Shown here piece by piece: positions 36,138-45,216 of a stretch of 64,000 nt of DNA. Location: assembly GCA_009360885.1 (NCBI GenBank), contig SPEL01000005.1:186001-250000 (forward strand), written 5' to 3'. Every line of letters begins with the position of its first letter. The first letter of the stretch is position 1. Made by a program: the position numbers and the translations under genes. The notes under the pieces are model-generated. The model saw nothing but the letters and a program-made list of their open reading frames with translations. It made no database searches and had not been told where the DNA came from. The stretch comes from Sphingobium sp. GTDB taxonomy: Bacteria > Pseudomonadota > Alphaproteobacteria > Sphingomonadales > Sphingomonadaceae.

Positions 36138-37553
36138 ATGTCTGATTTCAAGTTATTGATCGACGGCGAGCTGGTTGACGGCGCGTCAACCTTTGATGTT
36201 GTAAACCCCGCGACCGAACAGGCTTTTGCCAAATGCCCCAAGGCTGACGAAGCCCTGCTTAACCGCGCTGTCGCGGCCGCCAAGGCTGCTTTCCCGGCTT
36301 GGGCTGCGCTTAGCTTTGATGAACGCGCGGGCTATGTGAACCGTCTTGCGGATGCTCTGGAAGCCCGCATTGATGAATTTGCCCGCCTGCTGACCAGCGA
36401 ACAGGGCAAGCCGCTTAATCAGGCAGCCTATGAAATCGGCGGCAGCGCTTATGTATTGCGCGCTTTTGCCGCCATGCGCATCAAAGACAAGGTATTGCGC
36501 GACGAAAATGGCAATAAGGTGATTGAACACCGCACGCCTCTGGGCGTTTGCGCCTCCATCACGCCCTGGAACTTCCCGGTTGTGCTGCTGATGAATAAGC
36601 TCGGCGCCTGCCTCATCGCTGGTAACACGATGGTTGCCAAGCCTGCGCCGACAACCCCGCTGACCACTTTGCTCTTTGGCGAAGTGGCGAAGGATATTCT
36701 GCCCAAGGGTGTATTCAACGTCGTTTGCGACGAGAATGAACTTGGCCCGCTCATCACCGCACACCCGGATATTGCCAAGGTTGCCTTCACTGGTTCCACC
36801 GGCACCGGCAAGAAGGTGATGGCATCCTCCGCCAGCACCGTGAAGCGCGTTACGCTGGAACTGGGCGGTAACGATGCGGCCATCGTTCTGGATGACGTAT
36901 CCCCGGCGGTTGCTGCGGAAAAAATCTATAATGGCGCGATGACAAACGCCGGTCAGATTTGCGTCGCTATTAAGCGCGCTTATGTGCCCGAAGGCATGTA
37001 TGACGAATTCTGCACCGAAATCGCCAAGCTGGCAAACAATGCCGTTGTCGATGATGGTACACAGCAGGGCACAACTGTCGGCCCGATCCAGAACAAAATG
37101 CAATATGATAAGGTCAAGGGCCTGCTGGAAGATGCCAAGAGCCGTGGCACCGTGATTGCGGGCGGCGACATTCCTGATCGCGCCGGTTACTTCATCCCGC
37201 CGACGATCATCGGTGATCTGGATGATGATGCGCCGCTGGTGAAGGAAGAGCAGTTCGGCCCGGTTCTGCCCGTCCTTAAATATAGCGATATCGAAGATGT
37301 TATCGCCCGCGCCAATGACAGCGAATTTGGCCTTGGCGGCACTGTGTGGGGCAAAGACCTCGACCGCGCGATGGATGTGGCCCGCCGTATCGACACCGGC
37401 ACGCTCTGGGTCAACCAGCACCTCGCGATCGACCCCAACATCCCGTTCCGTGGCGTAAAGCAGTCCGGCCTTGGTGGTGAACTGGGTGAGGCGGGCCTCA
37501 ACGAATATACACAGGCCCATATCATCAATGCGGTATCGCTGGAAAACGCATAA
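36138..37553 (+). CDS. Aldehyde dehydrogenase, candidate vanillin dehydrogenase
   Basis: The 471-residue enzyme is an NAD(P)-dependent aldehyde dehydrogenase. The Rossmann region reads ITPWNFPVVLLMNK, the general base glutamate is in TLELGGNDAAIVLDD (near 240), and the catalytic cysteine is in NAGQICVAIKR (near 275). FGLGGTVWGKDLDRA and PFRGVKQSGLGGELG close the fold. AAGGAGAGTGAAT precedes the ATG. It shares the MarR operator, and vanillin is the product of FerB, so vanillin oxidation to vanillate is the likeliest role. Benzaldehyde or succinate-semialdehyde activity cannot be excluded. Confidence 0.83.
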   Translation: MSDFKLLIDGELVDGASTFDVVNPATEQAFAKCPKADEALLNRAVAAAKAAFPAWAALSFDERAGYVNRLADALEARIDEFARLLTSEQGKPLNQAAYEIGGSAYVLRAFAAMRIKDKVLRDENGNKVIEHRTPLGVCASITPWNFPVVLLMNKLGACLIAGNTMVAKPAPTTPLTTLLFGEVAKDILPKGVFNVVCDENELGPLITAHPDIAKVAFTGSTGTGKKVMASSASTVKRVTLELGGNDAAIVLDDVSPAVAAEKIYNGAMTNAGQICVAIKRAYVPEGMYDEFCTEIAKLANNAVVDDGTQQGTTVGPIQNKMQYDKVKGLLEDAKSRGTVIAGGDIPDRAGYFIPPTIIGDLDDDAPLVKEEQFGPVLPVLKYSDIEDVIARANDSEFGLGGTVWGKDLDRAMDVARRIDTGTLWVNQHLAIDPNIPFRGVKQSGLGGELGEAGLNEYTQAHIINAVSLENA

Positions 37554-37601
37554 GCCATCAGGCATAGCCATGTCCTGTTGAACGGGGCATCATAAAATCA
37601 G

Positions 37602-37636
37602 ATAGCCGCCCTTTCATTATGCAGGGGCGGCTATTT
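37602..37636 (+). terminator. Terminator after the aldehyde dehydrogenase gene
   Basis: ATAGCCGCC and GGCGGCTAT form a perfect nine-pair stem; only TTTC follows, so the U-tract is short. Confidence 0.65.
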
Positions 37637-37678
37637 CACAAATGCGATATATACATATTTGTGATTTTGTGCCAAAAT
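37636..37678. promoter_or_regulatory. Two adjacent palindromes before the MetE-like operon
   Basis: TCACAAAT and ATTTGTGA form perfect eight-base arms around 13 bases (37636-37664). Directly beside it ATTTTG and CAAAAT are separated by TGC (37664-37678). Both lie within 75 bases of the start. They are candidate operators, probably for the IclR regulator encoded as the third gene of this operon. Confidence 0.6.
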
Positions 37679-37709
37679 GCCCCGAAGCATAAACGGAGGG
37701 GCCTCTATA

Positions 37710-38852
37710 ATGACCATCGCCACAACCCATGTTGGCAGCTTGCCTCGCGGCGAAAAGCTCACGCCATTGCTGCTCGCCCGCGATAAGGGTGAGGCTTATG
37801 ACGCTGCTGAGTTTGACCGCGTCGTGCAAGAGGCCGTGGATGATGCCGTTGCAAAACAATTAGAGGCTGGCGTCTCCATCGTCAGCGATGGCGAACTGGG
37901 CAAAGTTGGCTATTCCACCTATATGATCGAGCGTCTCTCTGGCTTTGGCGGCCATATCGACCGCCAGCCAGCAGCAGACCTCGCCCCCCTCCCCGAATTG
38001 CGTAAAAAGCTGGCGGCTATCATGGGCAGTCAGGAATTTACCCGCGCCTCCTGCATTGGCGATGTGAAGCTGGTGACGCTAGAGCCGCTGCACGACGACA
38101 TTCGCCGCTTCCGCAGCGCGCTGGATAAACATGGCAAGGATAGCAGCGGCAAGCCCGTGCGCGCCTTCATGAATTCGGCCTCCCCCGGCCTCATCACGGC
38201 CTTTCAGGTCAACCGCCATTATCCGACGCATGAGGCTTACCTCGCCGACATTGTTGATGCGATGCGCGAAGAATATGAAACCATCGTCAACGCCGGGTTT
38301 GACCTTCAGCTTGACTGCCCTGACCTCGCGATGAGCCGCCACACTGGCTATCAGGACCAGAGCGAGGAGGATTTCCTGCGCACTGCCGCAGCAAATGTAG
38401 AGGCACTTAACGCCGCTACCGCCAATATACCGCCGGAAAAAATGCGGATGCACATTTGCTGGGGCAATTACGAAGGGCCGCATGACCATGATATCGCGCT
38501 GGAAAAGGTGATTGATACCGTCATCAGCGCCCGCCCCGCCACCATATTGTTTGAGGCCGCCAATCCCCGCCATGAACATGAATGGGCGGTATGGCGCGAT
38601 GCAAAGCTGCCGGAGGAAAAAATCCTCGCTCCCGGCCTGATCGACACATGCTCCAACTATGTGGAGCATCCCGAACTTATCGCCCAGCGGATTGAGCGTT
38701 TCGCAGCGATTGTTGGCAAGGATCGGGTAATCGCCAGCACCGACTGCGGTTTTGGTACCTTTGCGGGCTATGGCAAGATTGATCCGGCGGTCACATGGAA
38801 AAAGCTGCGTTCCCTGCGGGACGGCGCTGATATTGCGGAGGGCCGCCTGTGA
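37710..38852 (+). CDS. MetE-like (cobalamin-independent methionine synthase C-terminal) protein
   Basis: The 380-residue product is a stand-alone version of the MetE catalytic barrel: TTHVGSLPRGEKL at the N-terminus, SDGELGKVGYSTYMIERLSG, then MHICWGNYEGPHDHD and ASTDCGFGTFAG near the end. The zinc ligands expected are histidine and cysteine in HICWGN and the cysteine in TDCGFG. MetE moves a methyl group from methyl-tetrahydrofolate to homocysteine; stand-alone relatives also act on other thiols. Near a LigM-like O-demethylase, use of methyl-THF is plausible, but a thiol-transfer role cannot be excluded. GGAGGGG precedes the ATG. Confidence 0.75.
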   Translation: MTIATTHVGSLPRGEKLTPLLLARDKGEAYDAAEFDRVVQEAVDDAVAKQLEAGVSIVSDGELGKVGYSTYMIERLSGFGGHIDRQPAADLAPLPELRKKLAAIMGSQEFTRASCIGDVKLVTLEPLHDDIRRFRSALDKHGKDSSGKPVRAFMNSASPGLITAFQVNRHYPTHEAYLADIVDAMREEYETIVNAGFDLQLDCPDLAMSRHTGYQDQSEEDFLRTAAANVEALNAATANIPPEKMRMHICWGNYEGPHDHDIALEKVIDTVISARPATILFEAANPRHEHEWAVWRDAKLPEEKILAPGLIDTCSNYVEHPELIAQRIERFAAIVGKDRVIASTDCGFGTFAGYGKIDPAVTWKKLRSLRDGADIAEGRL

Positions 38853-39244
38853 GTCCCGCAGAAAGGCAGGCGATAGAGCAGTTATGCGCCCGCCTCATCG
38901 CCCTGTACGCTAATTTGAATGACGCAGCGCGTTGGGCCGACGTCGCCGCCCTTTATGCCGAGAATGGCCGCATGTCGCGCCCCACCGCCCCCGATGACTG
39001 GGTAGAGGGCCGCCCTGCCATTCAGGCCGCTTTTGAGGCTCGTCCGCCCCGCACCACCCGGCATTTCTGCTCTAATGTGGTGGTCGATGTACTGAATGAA
39101 CGAGAAGCCATCGCGGAATCCGCAATGCTGCTCTTCACAGCAGACAATGCCTCCAAGGTCGGTTCTTTTCATGATCGCTTCGTCCTGACCGATGCAGGAT
39201 GGCGCTTTGCGGAACGGCGGGGCAGCCTGACCTTTTCGGGCTGA
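38849..39244 (+). CDS. SnoaL/NTF2-like small protein
   Basis: The 131-residue product reads as a cone-shaped NTF2-like domain: AIEQLCARLIALYANLNDAARWADVAALYAENGRM at the start and VGSFHDRFVLTDAGWRFAERR at the end. Such proteins are isomerases, hydratases or ligand-binding partners. The GTG start overlaps the stop codon of the MetE-like gene by four bases, so translation is coupled and the two proteins probably act on the same compound. Confidence 0.78.
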   Translation: MSPAERQAIEQLCARLIALYANLNDAARWADVAALYAENGRMSRPTAPDDWVEGRPAIQAAFEARPPRTTRHFCSNVVVDVLNEREAIAESAMLLFTADNASKVGSFHDRFVLTDAGWRFAERRGSLTFSG

Positions 39245-39252
39245 GGAATAGT

Positions 39253-39999
39253 ATGAACGCTGGCGCTTCCCCTACGGTCAAATCTGCGATGCGGACGCTC
39301 GATATTATCGAATATATCGTCGCGCGTCCTTCTGGCGTTGTGGCGCAGGATATTGCCGCCGCCCTCGCCATTCCCGTCAGCAGCCTGTCCTATCTGCTGG
39401 CGACCTTGGTGGAGCGTGATTATCTGAAACGTGAAGGGCGACGCTATCTGCCCGGCCCCGGACTTGACCGGCTGCGTGCACCGTTCAAGGAAATGACTCT
39501 GGAGGAACGGGTAACGCCTCTGGTGCGGTCGTTACGATTGCACCTTAATGAAACCGTATCCTTCTTCGTCCGCGTGGGTTGGGAAATGAAGGCACTGGTG
39601 ACAGAAACGGCGGAACAGTCGCTGCGTTATTCCATCCGTGTGGGTACCCGCACACCGATGCACTGCCTCGCTGGCGGCAAAGCGATGCTGGCGGCGCTCA
39701 GCCCGGAAGAATTTGAACGCTATCTGGCAGAAGCCACGCTCAGCAGCTTCACCGCACGCACCATTTTTGATGAGGCCGTATTGCGGGCGGAGATTAACGA
39801 GATACGCGCCTGTGGCATCGCCCGCACTTATGAGGAATATACGCCGGGTATTCGCGGCATTGGCAAGGTGCTGATGGTGGATGACATGCCACTGGGTGCC
39901 TTTGCTGTGGCTATCCCCATACCGCGCTGCGATGCGCAGTTGGAGGAACGCACGATAGAGCAACTGACTGAAACCGTTCGTCTCTTCGCTAATCTCTGA
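39253..39999 (+). CDS. IclR-family transcriptional regulator
   Basis: The 248-residue product has an N-terminal winged helix (SAMRTLDIIEYIVARPSGVVAQDIAAALAIPVSSLSYLLATLVERDYL marks residues 10-58) and the IclR effector domain (RYSIRVGTRTPMHCLAGGKAMLAAL, GIARTYEEYTPGIRGIGKVL). IclR proteins commonly regulate aromatic catabolism. It begins eight bases after the SnoaL-like gene and probably controls its own operon through the palindromes 1.6 kb upstream. Confidence 0.88.
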   Translation: MNAGASPTVKSAMRTLDIIEYIVARPSGVVAQDIAAALAIPVSSLSYLLATLVERDYLKREGRRYLPGPGLDRLRAPFKEMTLEERVTPLVRSLRLHLNETVSFFVRVGWEMKALVTETAEQSLRYSIRVGTRTPMHCLAGGKAMLAALSPEEFERYLAEATLSSFTARTIFDEAVLRAEINEIRACGIARTYEEYTPGIRGIGKVLMVDDMPLGAFAVAIPIPRCDAQLEERTIEQLTETVRLFANL

Positions 40000-40098
40000 G
40001 AAAATCCCAGACTGATAAACCGATATAAGGCGGCGTGCCTTGTTCTGCGCGCTATGCGGCCATTAGCACTGCGCCTCCAGCATCACTGCGCCCTCCGC

Positions 40099-40133
40099 CC
40101 AAAAGAAAAGGCGCGGAGGAAAACCTCCACGCC
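40099..40133 (-). terminator. Terminator after the ligM-like gene
   Basis: On the minus strand GGCGTGGAGG and CCTCCGCGCC form a ten-pair stem (one U-G pair) with a TTTT loop, followed by TTTTCTTTT. Confidence 0.88.
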
Positions 40134-40170
40134 CAATCTTTGACATGCTGAATAGCATGGAGAAGGAGGA

Positions 40171-41574
40171 TTAGTCCTTCTTCGTGCGCCAGCCGTCAGC
40201 ATAGCTGTCACGAGCAACTTCCGAATAGGGAGCCGGCGAGACAATTGCCTTAATTTCAACCTGAACATGGGGTTCAACGGTCGGCTTCTTGGTGCCGCCA
40301 TTGGGTTCACCCCAAACCAGCGTTACTTCGGTGCCCGGTTCAGCAACCGATGCATCAACCATAGCGAGGGTCAGGAAGCGACCTTCGTTTGCGGTATAGC
40401 CAGACCAGGTGGAGATACCAACCGACTTGCCGTCCTTGGTGACGAGGTCATAGGGGTGCATGGAGTATACGGAGCTAGGCAGTTCCATATACTTCGCGCG
40501 GTCACCCTTCTGGAGCAGCGAGCTGAAAACGCGCATGACGTCTTCGTTGTCGAGAGCCAGCGTAACCTTTACGCGCTTCGGTTCCTTGTCCATCTTTTCG
40601 AGGGCTTCACGACCGATGAAGTCATGGTCGAACTTAACCATGATGCCATAGCCCAAATCCCACGGGGTCAGATAATAATCTTCGATGTTGTCGGAAACGA
40701 AGCTGCCGCCCATGGAGGTCATGCCTTCATAAGAATCGGCACCCAGCCATTCGCGATATTCACGCAGCGATTCGCCGGTGTAGATTGCAGGCAGCGGGGA
40801 CGGAATCCATGCGGATTCAAGAGCGTTGGAGCTGTAGGTACGGCCACCAACGAGGGTCAGGCCATCGTCCTTACCAGCTTCGATGATGGTGTTACGAACG
40901 GTGTCGTAATCTTCCCACGGGCCGAACAGTTCATAACCCGGCTGACCGGCCATGCCGTGACGCAGAGCGCGAACCTGAGCGCCACCGATATTGATGGTTG
41001 CCATGTGGAAGAACTTCAGATCCGGCGGGGTTACGCCGCCCATTGCCTTGCCGAGGATCGGCATTGCGTTGGGGCCCTGAAGCTGGAAACGATAGTTACG
41101 GCGATAGCCCTTTTCGGCTTCCGGACGAGCAGCAGTACGCTCATCGCGCTCTACCTTAACGTCCCACTTGCCCGAAGCAGCGTGGAATTCAACCCATTCG
41201 ATGGAAGGCGCACGGCCAACCAGTTCGAACTTGTTTTCTTCGAGGTAGAACAGGATCACGTCACCGATGACATACCCTTCGGGGGTTACCGGTGCGAACT
41301 GCTTTGCGCGGTCAGGAACGAAGCCCTTGAAGCTGTTGGGAGCGAGGTAAGCCAGCATTTCAAATGCCTGCGGACCGGTAACCAGCAGGTCAACCATGTG
41401 ATAGCTCTGGTTGAACAGCACTGCGGTGTTGCCCCATGCCAGCTGCTCGGTGCGCCAGTTGGAATATTCACCCGGTACGCCCGGATAGGCATTCGGGCCT
41501 ACCTGTGCGTTGCGCAGCATTTCAACAATGTTGCCCTTCTCGTCCAGCAGCTGCTGCAATGATTTCTTGGTCAT
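40171..41574 (-). CDS. ligM: Vanillate/3-O-methylgallate O-demethylase, LigM type
   Basis: The 467-residue product is a GcvT-fold aminomethyltransferase relative. From memory it matches LigM of SYK-6 (471 residues) end to end: GNIVEMLRNAQVG, EYSNWRTEQLAWGNTAVLF, HMVDL, RALRHGMAGQPGYELFGP, GWIPSPLPAIYTG-like segment ESAWIPSPLPAIYTGE, GGSFVSDNIEDYY, and VLWGEENGGT-like VTLVWGEPNGGTKKPTVEP. LigM transfers the O-methyl of vanillate to tetrahydrofolate, giving protocatechuate and methyl-THF. Its regular, C-ending codons suggest high expression. It lies 21 bases after an alpha/beta hydrolase gene and opposite metF. Confidence 0.85.
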   Translation of the reverse strand: MTKKSLQQLLDEKGNIVEMLRNAQVGPNAYPGVPGEYSNWRTEQLAWGNTAVLFNQSYHMVDLLVTGPQAFEMLAYLAPNSFKGFVPDRAKQFAPVTPEGYVIGDVILFYLEENKFELVGRAPSIEWVEFHAASGKWDVKVERDERTAARPEAEKGYRRNYRFQLQGPNAMPILGKAMGGVTPPDLKFFHMATINIGGAQVRALRHGMAGQPGYELFGPWEDYDTVRNTIIEAGKDDGLTLVGGRTYSSNALESAWIPSPLPAIYTGESLREYREWLGADSYEGMTSMGGSFVSDNIEDYYLTPWDLGYGIMVKFDHDFIGREALEKMDKEPKRVKVTLALDNEDVMRVFSSLLQKGDRAKYMELPSSVYSMHPYDLVTKDGKSVGISTWSGYTANEGRFLTLAMVDASVAEPGTEVTLVWGEPNGGTKKPTVEPHVQVEIKAIVSPAPYSEVARDSYADGWRTKKD

Positions 41575-41595
41575 AAATAACTCTCCTAAAAAAAC

Positions 41596-42354
41596 TTAAG
41601 CGAAAGTTGCAGGTGATGTCACGACGTGAGACGGCCAGTTCAGCCATTCACGAAGGATTTCGTTAAATTCATTGGGTTTTTCGGCAGGCAGCATATGGCC
41701 CGCTCCCTTTACTACGCGCAATTGCGCACCCGGTATCTTATTTGCGATTGCCTGATGTTGATCCACCGGTGACCACTGATCCTCATCCCCTACAATAGCA
41801 AAGGCAGGGCACCCTATCGCAGGCAACACATCCTCCACCTCAGGGCGGCTCAGCAGCGCCTCTATCTGGGCCTCAAATGTTGCAAGCCCGGCATCAACCG
41901 CCATTTCATGCAACAACGCGACCAGCGCAACATTTTTCTGCTGCGCAGGGGCCATCATCGGCGGCAACCACTCATCAACCAAGGCAACCATGCCATGCTG
42001 GCGACCCACATCACGCAGGGCATAGCGTTTATCCGCTTCGCCGGGGCGCACAGGATGAATACCGGTATCGGCAAGGGCAATGCGCTCTACCCGTTCCGGT
42101 GCCTTGCGAATCACTTCCAGAGCGATTCGCGCACCCATGCTATGGCCCAGCAGCGCAAATTTTTCTGGTGCGCGAGCCAATGCGTAATCAGCCATATCAC
42201 TGATATGATGGCAACCAGCATAAAAGCCATCAACCACAAAAACATCAGATAAAGCAGCAACTTGCGCAGAAAACATGCGCGAATCGCACATCAGACCCGG
42301 CAGGATCATCAATGTCGGCCTCTCCGCCTCAGTTATTGCTTTATTCGTATTCAT
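41596..42354 (-). CDS. Alpha/beta hydrolase
   Basis: The 252-residue hydrolase has the nucleophile elbow GHSMGAR (serine near residue 90), an acid in VGDEDQWSPVDQH and the catalytic histidine in GAGHMLPAEKP. It is the first gene before ligM on the same strand and is likely co-transcribed. A plausible role is to release vanillate or a related acid from an ester, but the sequence gives no substrate. An in-frame TTG eight codons earlier is a possible start. Confidence 0.85.
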   Translation of the reverse strand: MNTNKAITEAERPTLMILPGLMCDSRMFSAQVAALSDVFVVDGFYAGCHHISDMADYALARAPEKFALLGHSMGARIALEVIRKAPERVERIALADTGIHPVRPGEADKRYALRDVGRQHGMVALVDEWLPPMMAPAQQKNVALVALLHEMAVDAGLATFEAQIEALLSRPEVEDVLPAIGCPAFAIVGDEDQWSPVDQHQAIANKIPGAQLRVVKGAGHMLPAEKPNEFNEILREWLNWPSHVVTSPATFA

Positions 42355-42392
42355 GAAAATTTCATCTACCCGAAACAATCACTTCGCGCTAG

Positions 42393-42419
42393 AGGAAATT
42401 GACGCTACAGGAAATTGAC
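42393..42419. repeat. Tandem AGGAAATTGAC direct repeat in the ligM/metF divergent region
   Basis: Two identical 11-base copies lie 16 bases apart start to start. They sit in the short divergent region between the hydrolase-ligM pair and metF. Direct repeats of this kind often bind a regulator; the second copy also contains TTGACA. Confidence 0.5.
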
Positions 42420-42528
42420 AAGTGCCTGTGTGAGGAAGAGGCCCATGGAGGAAGAGGATAGTGCAACACCACATCCTGCCTTTCCACCCATTAAGGCCTA
42501 TATATTGGATATATCTGGGGAGAGAGTC

Positions 42529-43398
42529 ATGAATACGCCTGTCATTCACCCGAATTGGGACCTGCCACCGGCCTCCGCCACGGATGGCTATTCGCTGGAA
42601 ATCACCGCTAAGGATGCCGACTCGCTGCGCGAAGCCGCTGCCTCCATCCCGGCTGGCACCTCCATCGCCGTTACCTTCCTGCCGGGCGAAGACCCCGCCG
42701 CCCGCCTCGCTGCAACCAAAACCGTGCGCGAACTGGGCTTTGAACCGATGCCGCATTTTTCCGCGCGCCGCATCACATCTCAGGAAGAGTTTGAGACCTA
42801 TCTCAACGCTGTGGTCAGCGAAGCGGGCGTGAAACGCTGCTTCGTTATCGCGGGCGACCCCTCCGAACCCGAAGGCCCGTTTGCAGACAGCAGCGCCTTG
42901 ATCGACACTGGCGCATTTGAACGCGCTGGCATTGAGGTCATTGGCATTGGCGGCCACCCGGAAGGCCACCCCAACATGACCGAGGAAGAAACATTTGAGG
43001 TGCTGGCGAAGAAAACCGCCAACATCACTGCGCGCGGCATGTCACCGCTCATCGTTACTCAGTTCGGTTTCGATACGGACCGCTTCCTTGCATGGCTCAA
43101 GGAACTGCGCGCACGCGGTATTGATGCGCCGGTTCGCATTGGCATACCCGGCCCTGCTGGCATCAAGACTCTGCTGCGCTTTGCGGCCCGGTGCGGCGTT
43201 GGTGCATCGGCATCGGTCATGTCGAAATATGGCATTTCGATCACGAAGCTGATCGGTACTGCGGGCCCTGATAAGATGGTCGATGCCATGGCTGCGCAGC
43301 TAGGTGCTGAACATGGCCGCGTTCGTCTGCACTTCTATCCCTTTGGCGGCATTGCTAAAACGGTAGAATGGGTCAACGAATACGCCCGTCGCCATTAA
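42529..43398 (+). CDS. metF: Methylenetetrahydrofolate reductase
   Basis: The 289-residue FAD barrel protein resembles MetF: SLEITAKDADSLREAA, AVTFLPGEDPAARLAATK, PMPHFSARRI, RCFVIAGDPSEPEGPF, GIGGHPEGHPNM, and FDTDRFLAWLKELRARGI. It is a short, divergent member without the usual N-terminal FFP motif. MetF interconverts 5-methyl- and 5,10-methylene-tetrahydrofolate. Placed opposite ligM, it is likely to run in the oxidative direction on the methyl-THF produced by O-demethylation. GGGGAGAGAGTC precedes the ATG; longer readings lack family match. Confidence 0.82.
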   Translation: MNTPVIHPNWDLPPASATDGYSLEITAKDADSLREAAASIPAGTSIAVTFLPGEDPAARLAATKTVRELGFEPMPHFSARRITSQEEFETYLNAVVSEAGVKRCFVIAGDPSEPEGPFADSSALIDTGAFERAGIEVIGIGGHPEGHPNMTEEETFEVLAKKTANITARGMSPLIVTQFGFDTDRFLAWLKELRARGIDAPVRIGIPGPAGIKTLLRFAARCGVGASASVMSKYGISITKLIGTAGPDKMVDAMAAQLGAEHGRVRLHFYPFGGIAKTVEWVNEYARRH

Positions 43399-43410
43399 GT
43401 ATAAGCATTG

Positions 43411-43440
43411 TGCGGGGGGCCAATCACCGGTTTCCCCGCA
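43411..43440 (+). terminator. Hairpin between metF and purU
   Basis: TGCGGGG and CCCCGCA form a perfect seven-pair stem with a 16-base loop. There is no U-run, so it may attenuate or stabilise rather than end transcription. Confidence 0.45.
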
Positions 43441-43490
43441 AGTTTATATCACGACCAATATGAAAAACGCACCCTTGGTGGAGAAGAGAT

Positions 43491-44348
43491 GTGACTGAAT
43501 TATATACCCTTACCCTGCAATGTGATGATAAGCCTGGCCTCGTTGCTGTTGTTGCGGATTATCTCGTCAAAAATGACGGCAATATCATGGATGCGCAGCA
43601 GTATAACGACCGCAGCACCGGCCGTTTCTTCATGCGAGTTGAATTTGAACTGACTGGCGGCCAGACTCTTGAGGGTATCCGCACCGGTTTTGAGCAAGTC
43701 GCCAGCACCTATAATATGGACTGGAAATTGCGCCGTAATAAGGAACGCCAAAAGGTGTTGCTGCTGGTCAGCAAGTTTGACCATTGCCTTGGCGATCTTC
43801 TCTATCGCCATCGTATTGGCGAACTCGATATGGAAGTGGTTGGCATCGTTTCCAACCATCCGAAGGAAGTGCTGCACACATCGATGATTGGTGACCTTCC
43901 TTATCATTATCTGCCGATCACCAAGGACACCAAGCCACAGCAGGAAGCTCAGATTAAGCAGATCGTCAATGAAACCGGTGCAGAACTGATCGTTCTGGCC
44001 CGTTACATGCAGATTCTCTCTGATGACCTTTCGGCCTTCCTTTCTGGCCGCTGCATCAACATCCACCACAGCTTCCTGCCCGGCTTCAAGGGTGCGAAGC
44101 CCTATCATCAGGCCTATGCACGTGGCGTGAAGATGATTGGCGCAACCGCCCATTATGTGACCGAAGACCTCGATGAAGGCCCAATCATCCATCAGGATGT
44201 TGAAGCCATCAGCCATGCCGACACCCCTGAAGACCTCGTCCGCAAGGGCCGTGATATTGAACGCCGTGTACTGGCGACGGCAGTCGAACATCACCTCGCG
44301 GGCCGCGTATTCAAAAACGGCGCGCGCACGGTCGTCTTCAAAGCCTGA
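43491..44348 (+). CDS. purU: Formyltetrahydrofolate deformylase
   Basis: PurU hydrolyses 10-formyl-THF to formate and THF. The 285-residue product opens with an ACT-like domain ([28 protein letters not shown]) and has the formyltransferase-fold catalytic domain: [21 protein letters not shown], the conserved [20 protein letters not shown] with Asn and His, and [17 protein letters not shown] with the catalytic aspartate. The start is GTG with GGAGAAG upstream. It is followed four bases later by folD. Confidence 0.93.
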   Translation: MTELYTLTLQCDDKPGLVAVVADYLVKNDGNIMDAQQYNDRSTGRFFMRVEFELTGGQTLEGIRTGFEQVASTYNMDWKLRRNKERQKVLLLVSKFDHCLGDLLYRHRIGELDMEVVGIVSNHPKEVLHTSMIGDLPYHYLPITKDTKPQQEAQIKQIVNETGAELIVLARYMQILSDDLSAFLSGRCINIHHSFLPGFKGAKPYHQAYARGVKMIGATAHYVTEDLDEGPIIHQDVEAISHADTPEDLVRKGRDIERRVLATAVEHHLAGRVFKNGARTVVFKA

Positions 44349-44352
44349 TCCG

Positions 44353-45216
44353 ATGGCAGAGATCATCGATGGCCGGGCCATGGCACAAAAACTGCTGGCC
44401 CGCACGGCTGAGCAGGTAAAGGCGATAGAAGCAAGGACGGGGCAAGCTCCCGGCCTCGCGGTCGTTCTTGTCGGCAGTGACCCGGCCAGCGAGGTCTATG
44501 TCGGGCGGAAAATCTCTCAATGCCGCAAGGCGGGCATTCGCTCTGTTGAGCATCGCCTGCCTGCGGATACCGCAGAGCAAGATTTGCTCACCCTCATTGA
44601 TGCACTGAATGAAGATGCCACTATCCATGGCATATTGATTCAGCTCCCTCTGCCCAAGCATATTGATGCAGCGCTGGTGTTAAAACGCATCAGCCCGCAT
44701 AAGGATGTGGACGGTTTCCACCCGGTCAATGTTGGGCGGTTATCGACCGGCACTGGTGGGCTGGTTCCCTGCACACCGCTGGGCATTATGATGCTGCTGG
44801 ACAGCGTGATAGAGGATTATCGCGGTCTGGATGCAGTGGTGATTGGCAAATCCAATATCGTTGGCAAGCCTGTCGCGATGCTGTTGCTGGAACGCGAAGC
44901 AACCGTCACCGTCACCCATATCGAAACGAAAGACCTGCCAGATGTCACCCGCAAGGCGGACATCGTCATTGCCGCCGCCGGTGCGCCGCATCTGGTGCGG
45001 GGCTATTGGGTAAAACCGGGCGCGGTGGTTATCGATGTAGGCATCACCCGCGTGACCGACCATGACGGTTCCACCCGCATTGTTGGTGACTGCGCCACCC
45101 ATGAACTGGAGCATGCCCGCGCTATCACCCCGGTGCCGGGCGGCGTTGGCCCGATGACAATTGCATGCCTGCTTGCCAATACGGTACAGGCGGCGGAAAT
45201 GGCGAATGATGACTGA
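44353..45216 (+). CDS. folD: Methylenetetrahydrofolate dehydrogenase/cyclohydrolase
   Basis: FolD converts 5,10-methylene-THF to methenyl- and then 10-formyl-THF. The 287-residue protein has [14 protein letters not shown] (catalytic lysine region: Tyr-x4-Lys), [45 protein letters not shown] for NADP binding, and [18 protein letters not shown]. It lies four bases after purU and overlaps folB by 11 bases. With metF and purU it makes a full route from methyl-THF to formate. Confidence 0.95.
   Translation: MAEIIDGRAMAQKLLARTAEQVKAIEARTGQAPGLAVVLVGSDPASEVYVGRKISQCRKAGIRSVEHRLPADTAEQDLLTLIDALNEDATIHGILIQLPLPKHIDAALVLKRISPHKDVDGFHPVNVGRLSTGTGGLVPCTPLGIMMLLDSVIEDYRGLDAVVIGKSNIVGKPVAMLLLEREATVTVTHIETKDLPDVTRKADIVIAAAGAPHLVRGYWVKPGAVVIDVGITRVTDHDGSTRIVGDCATHELEHARAITPVPGGVGPMTIACLLANTVQAAEMANDD

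Noticed and set aside
36186-37571. 461-codon open frame antisense to the aldehyde dehydrogenase
   Set aside because: A shadow of a regular codon pattern; the sense strand has all catalytic motifs.
40267-41562. 431-codon open frame antisense to ligM
   Set aside because: Long only because the sense gene has strong codon bias; no recognisable domain.
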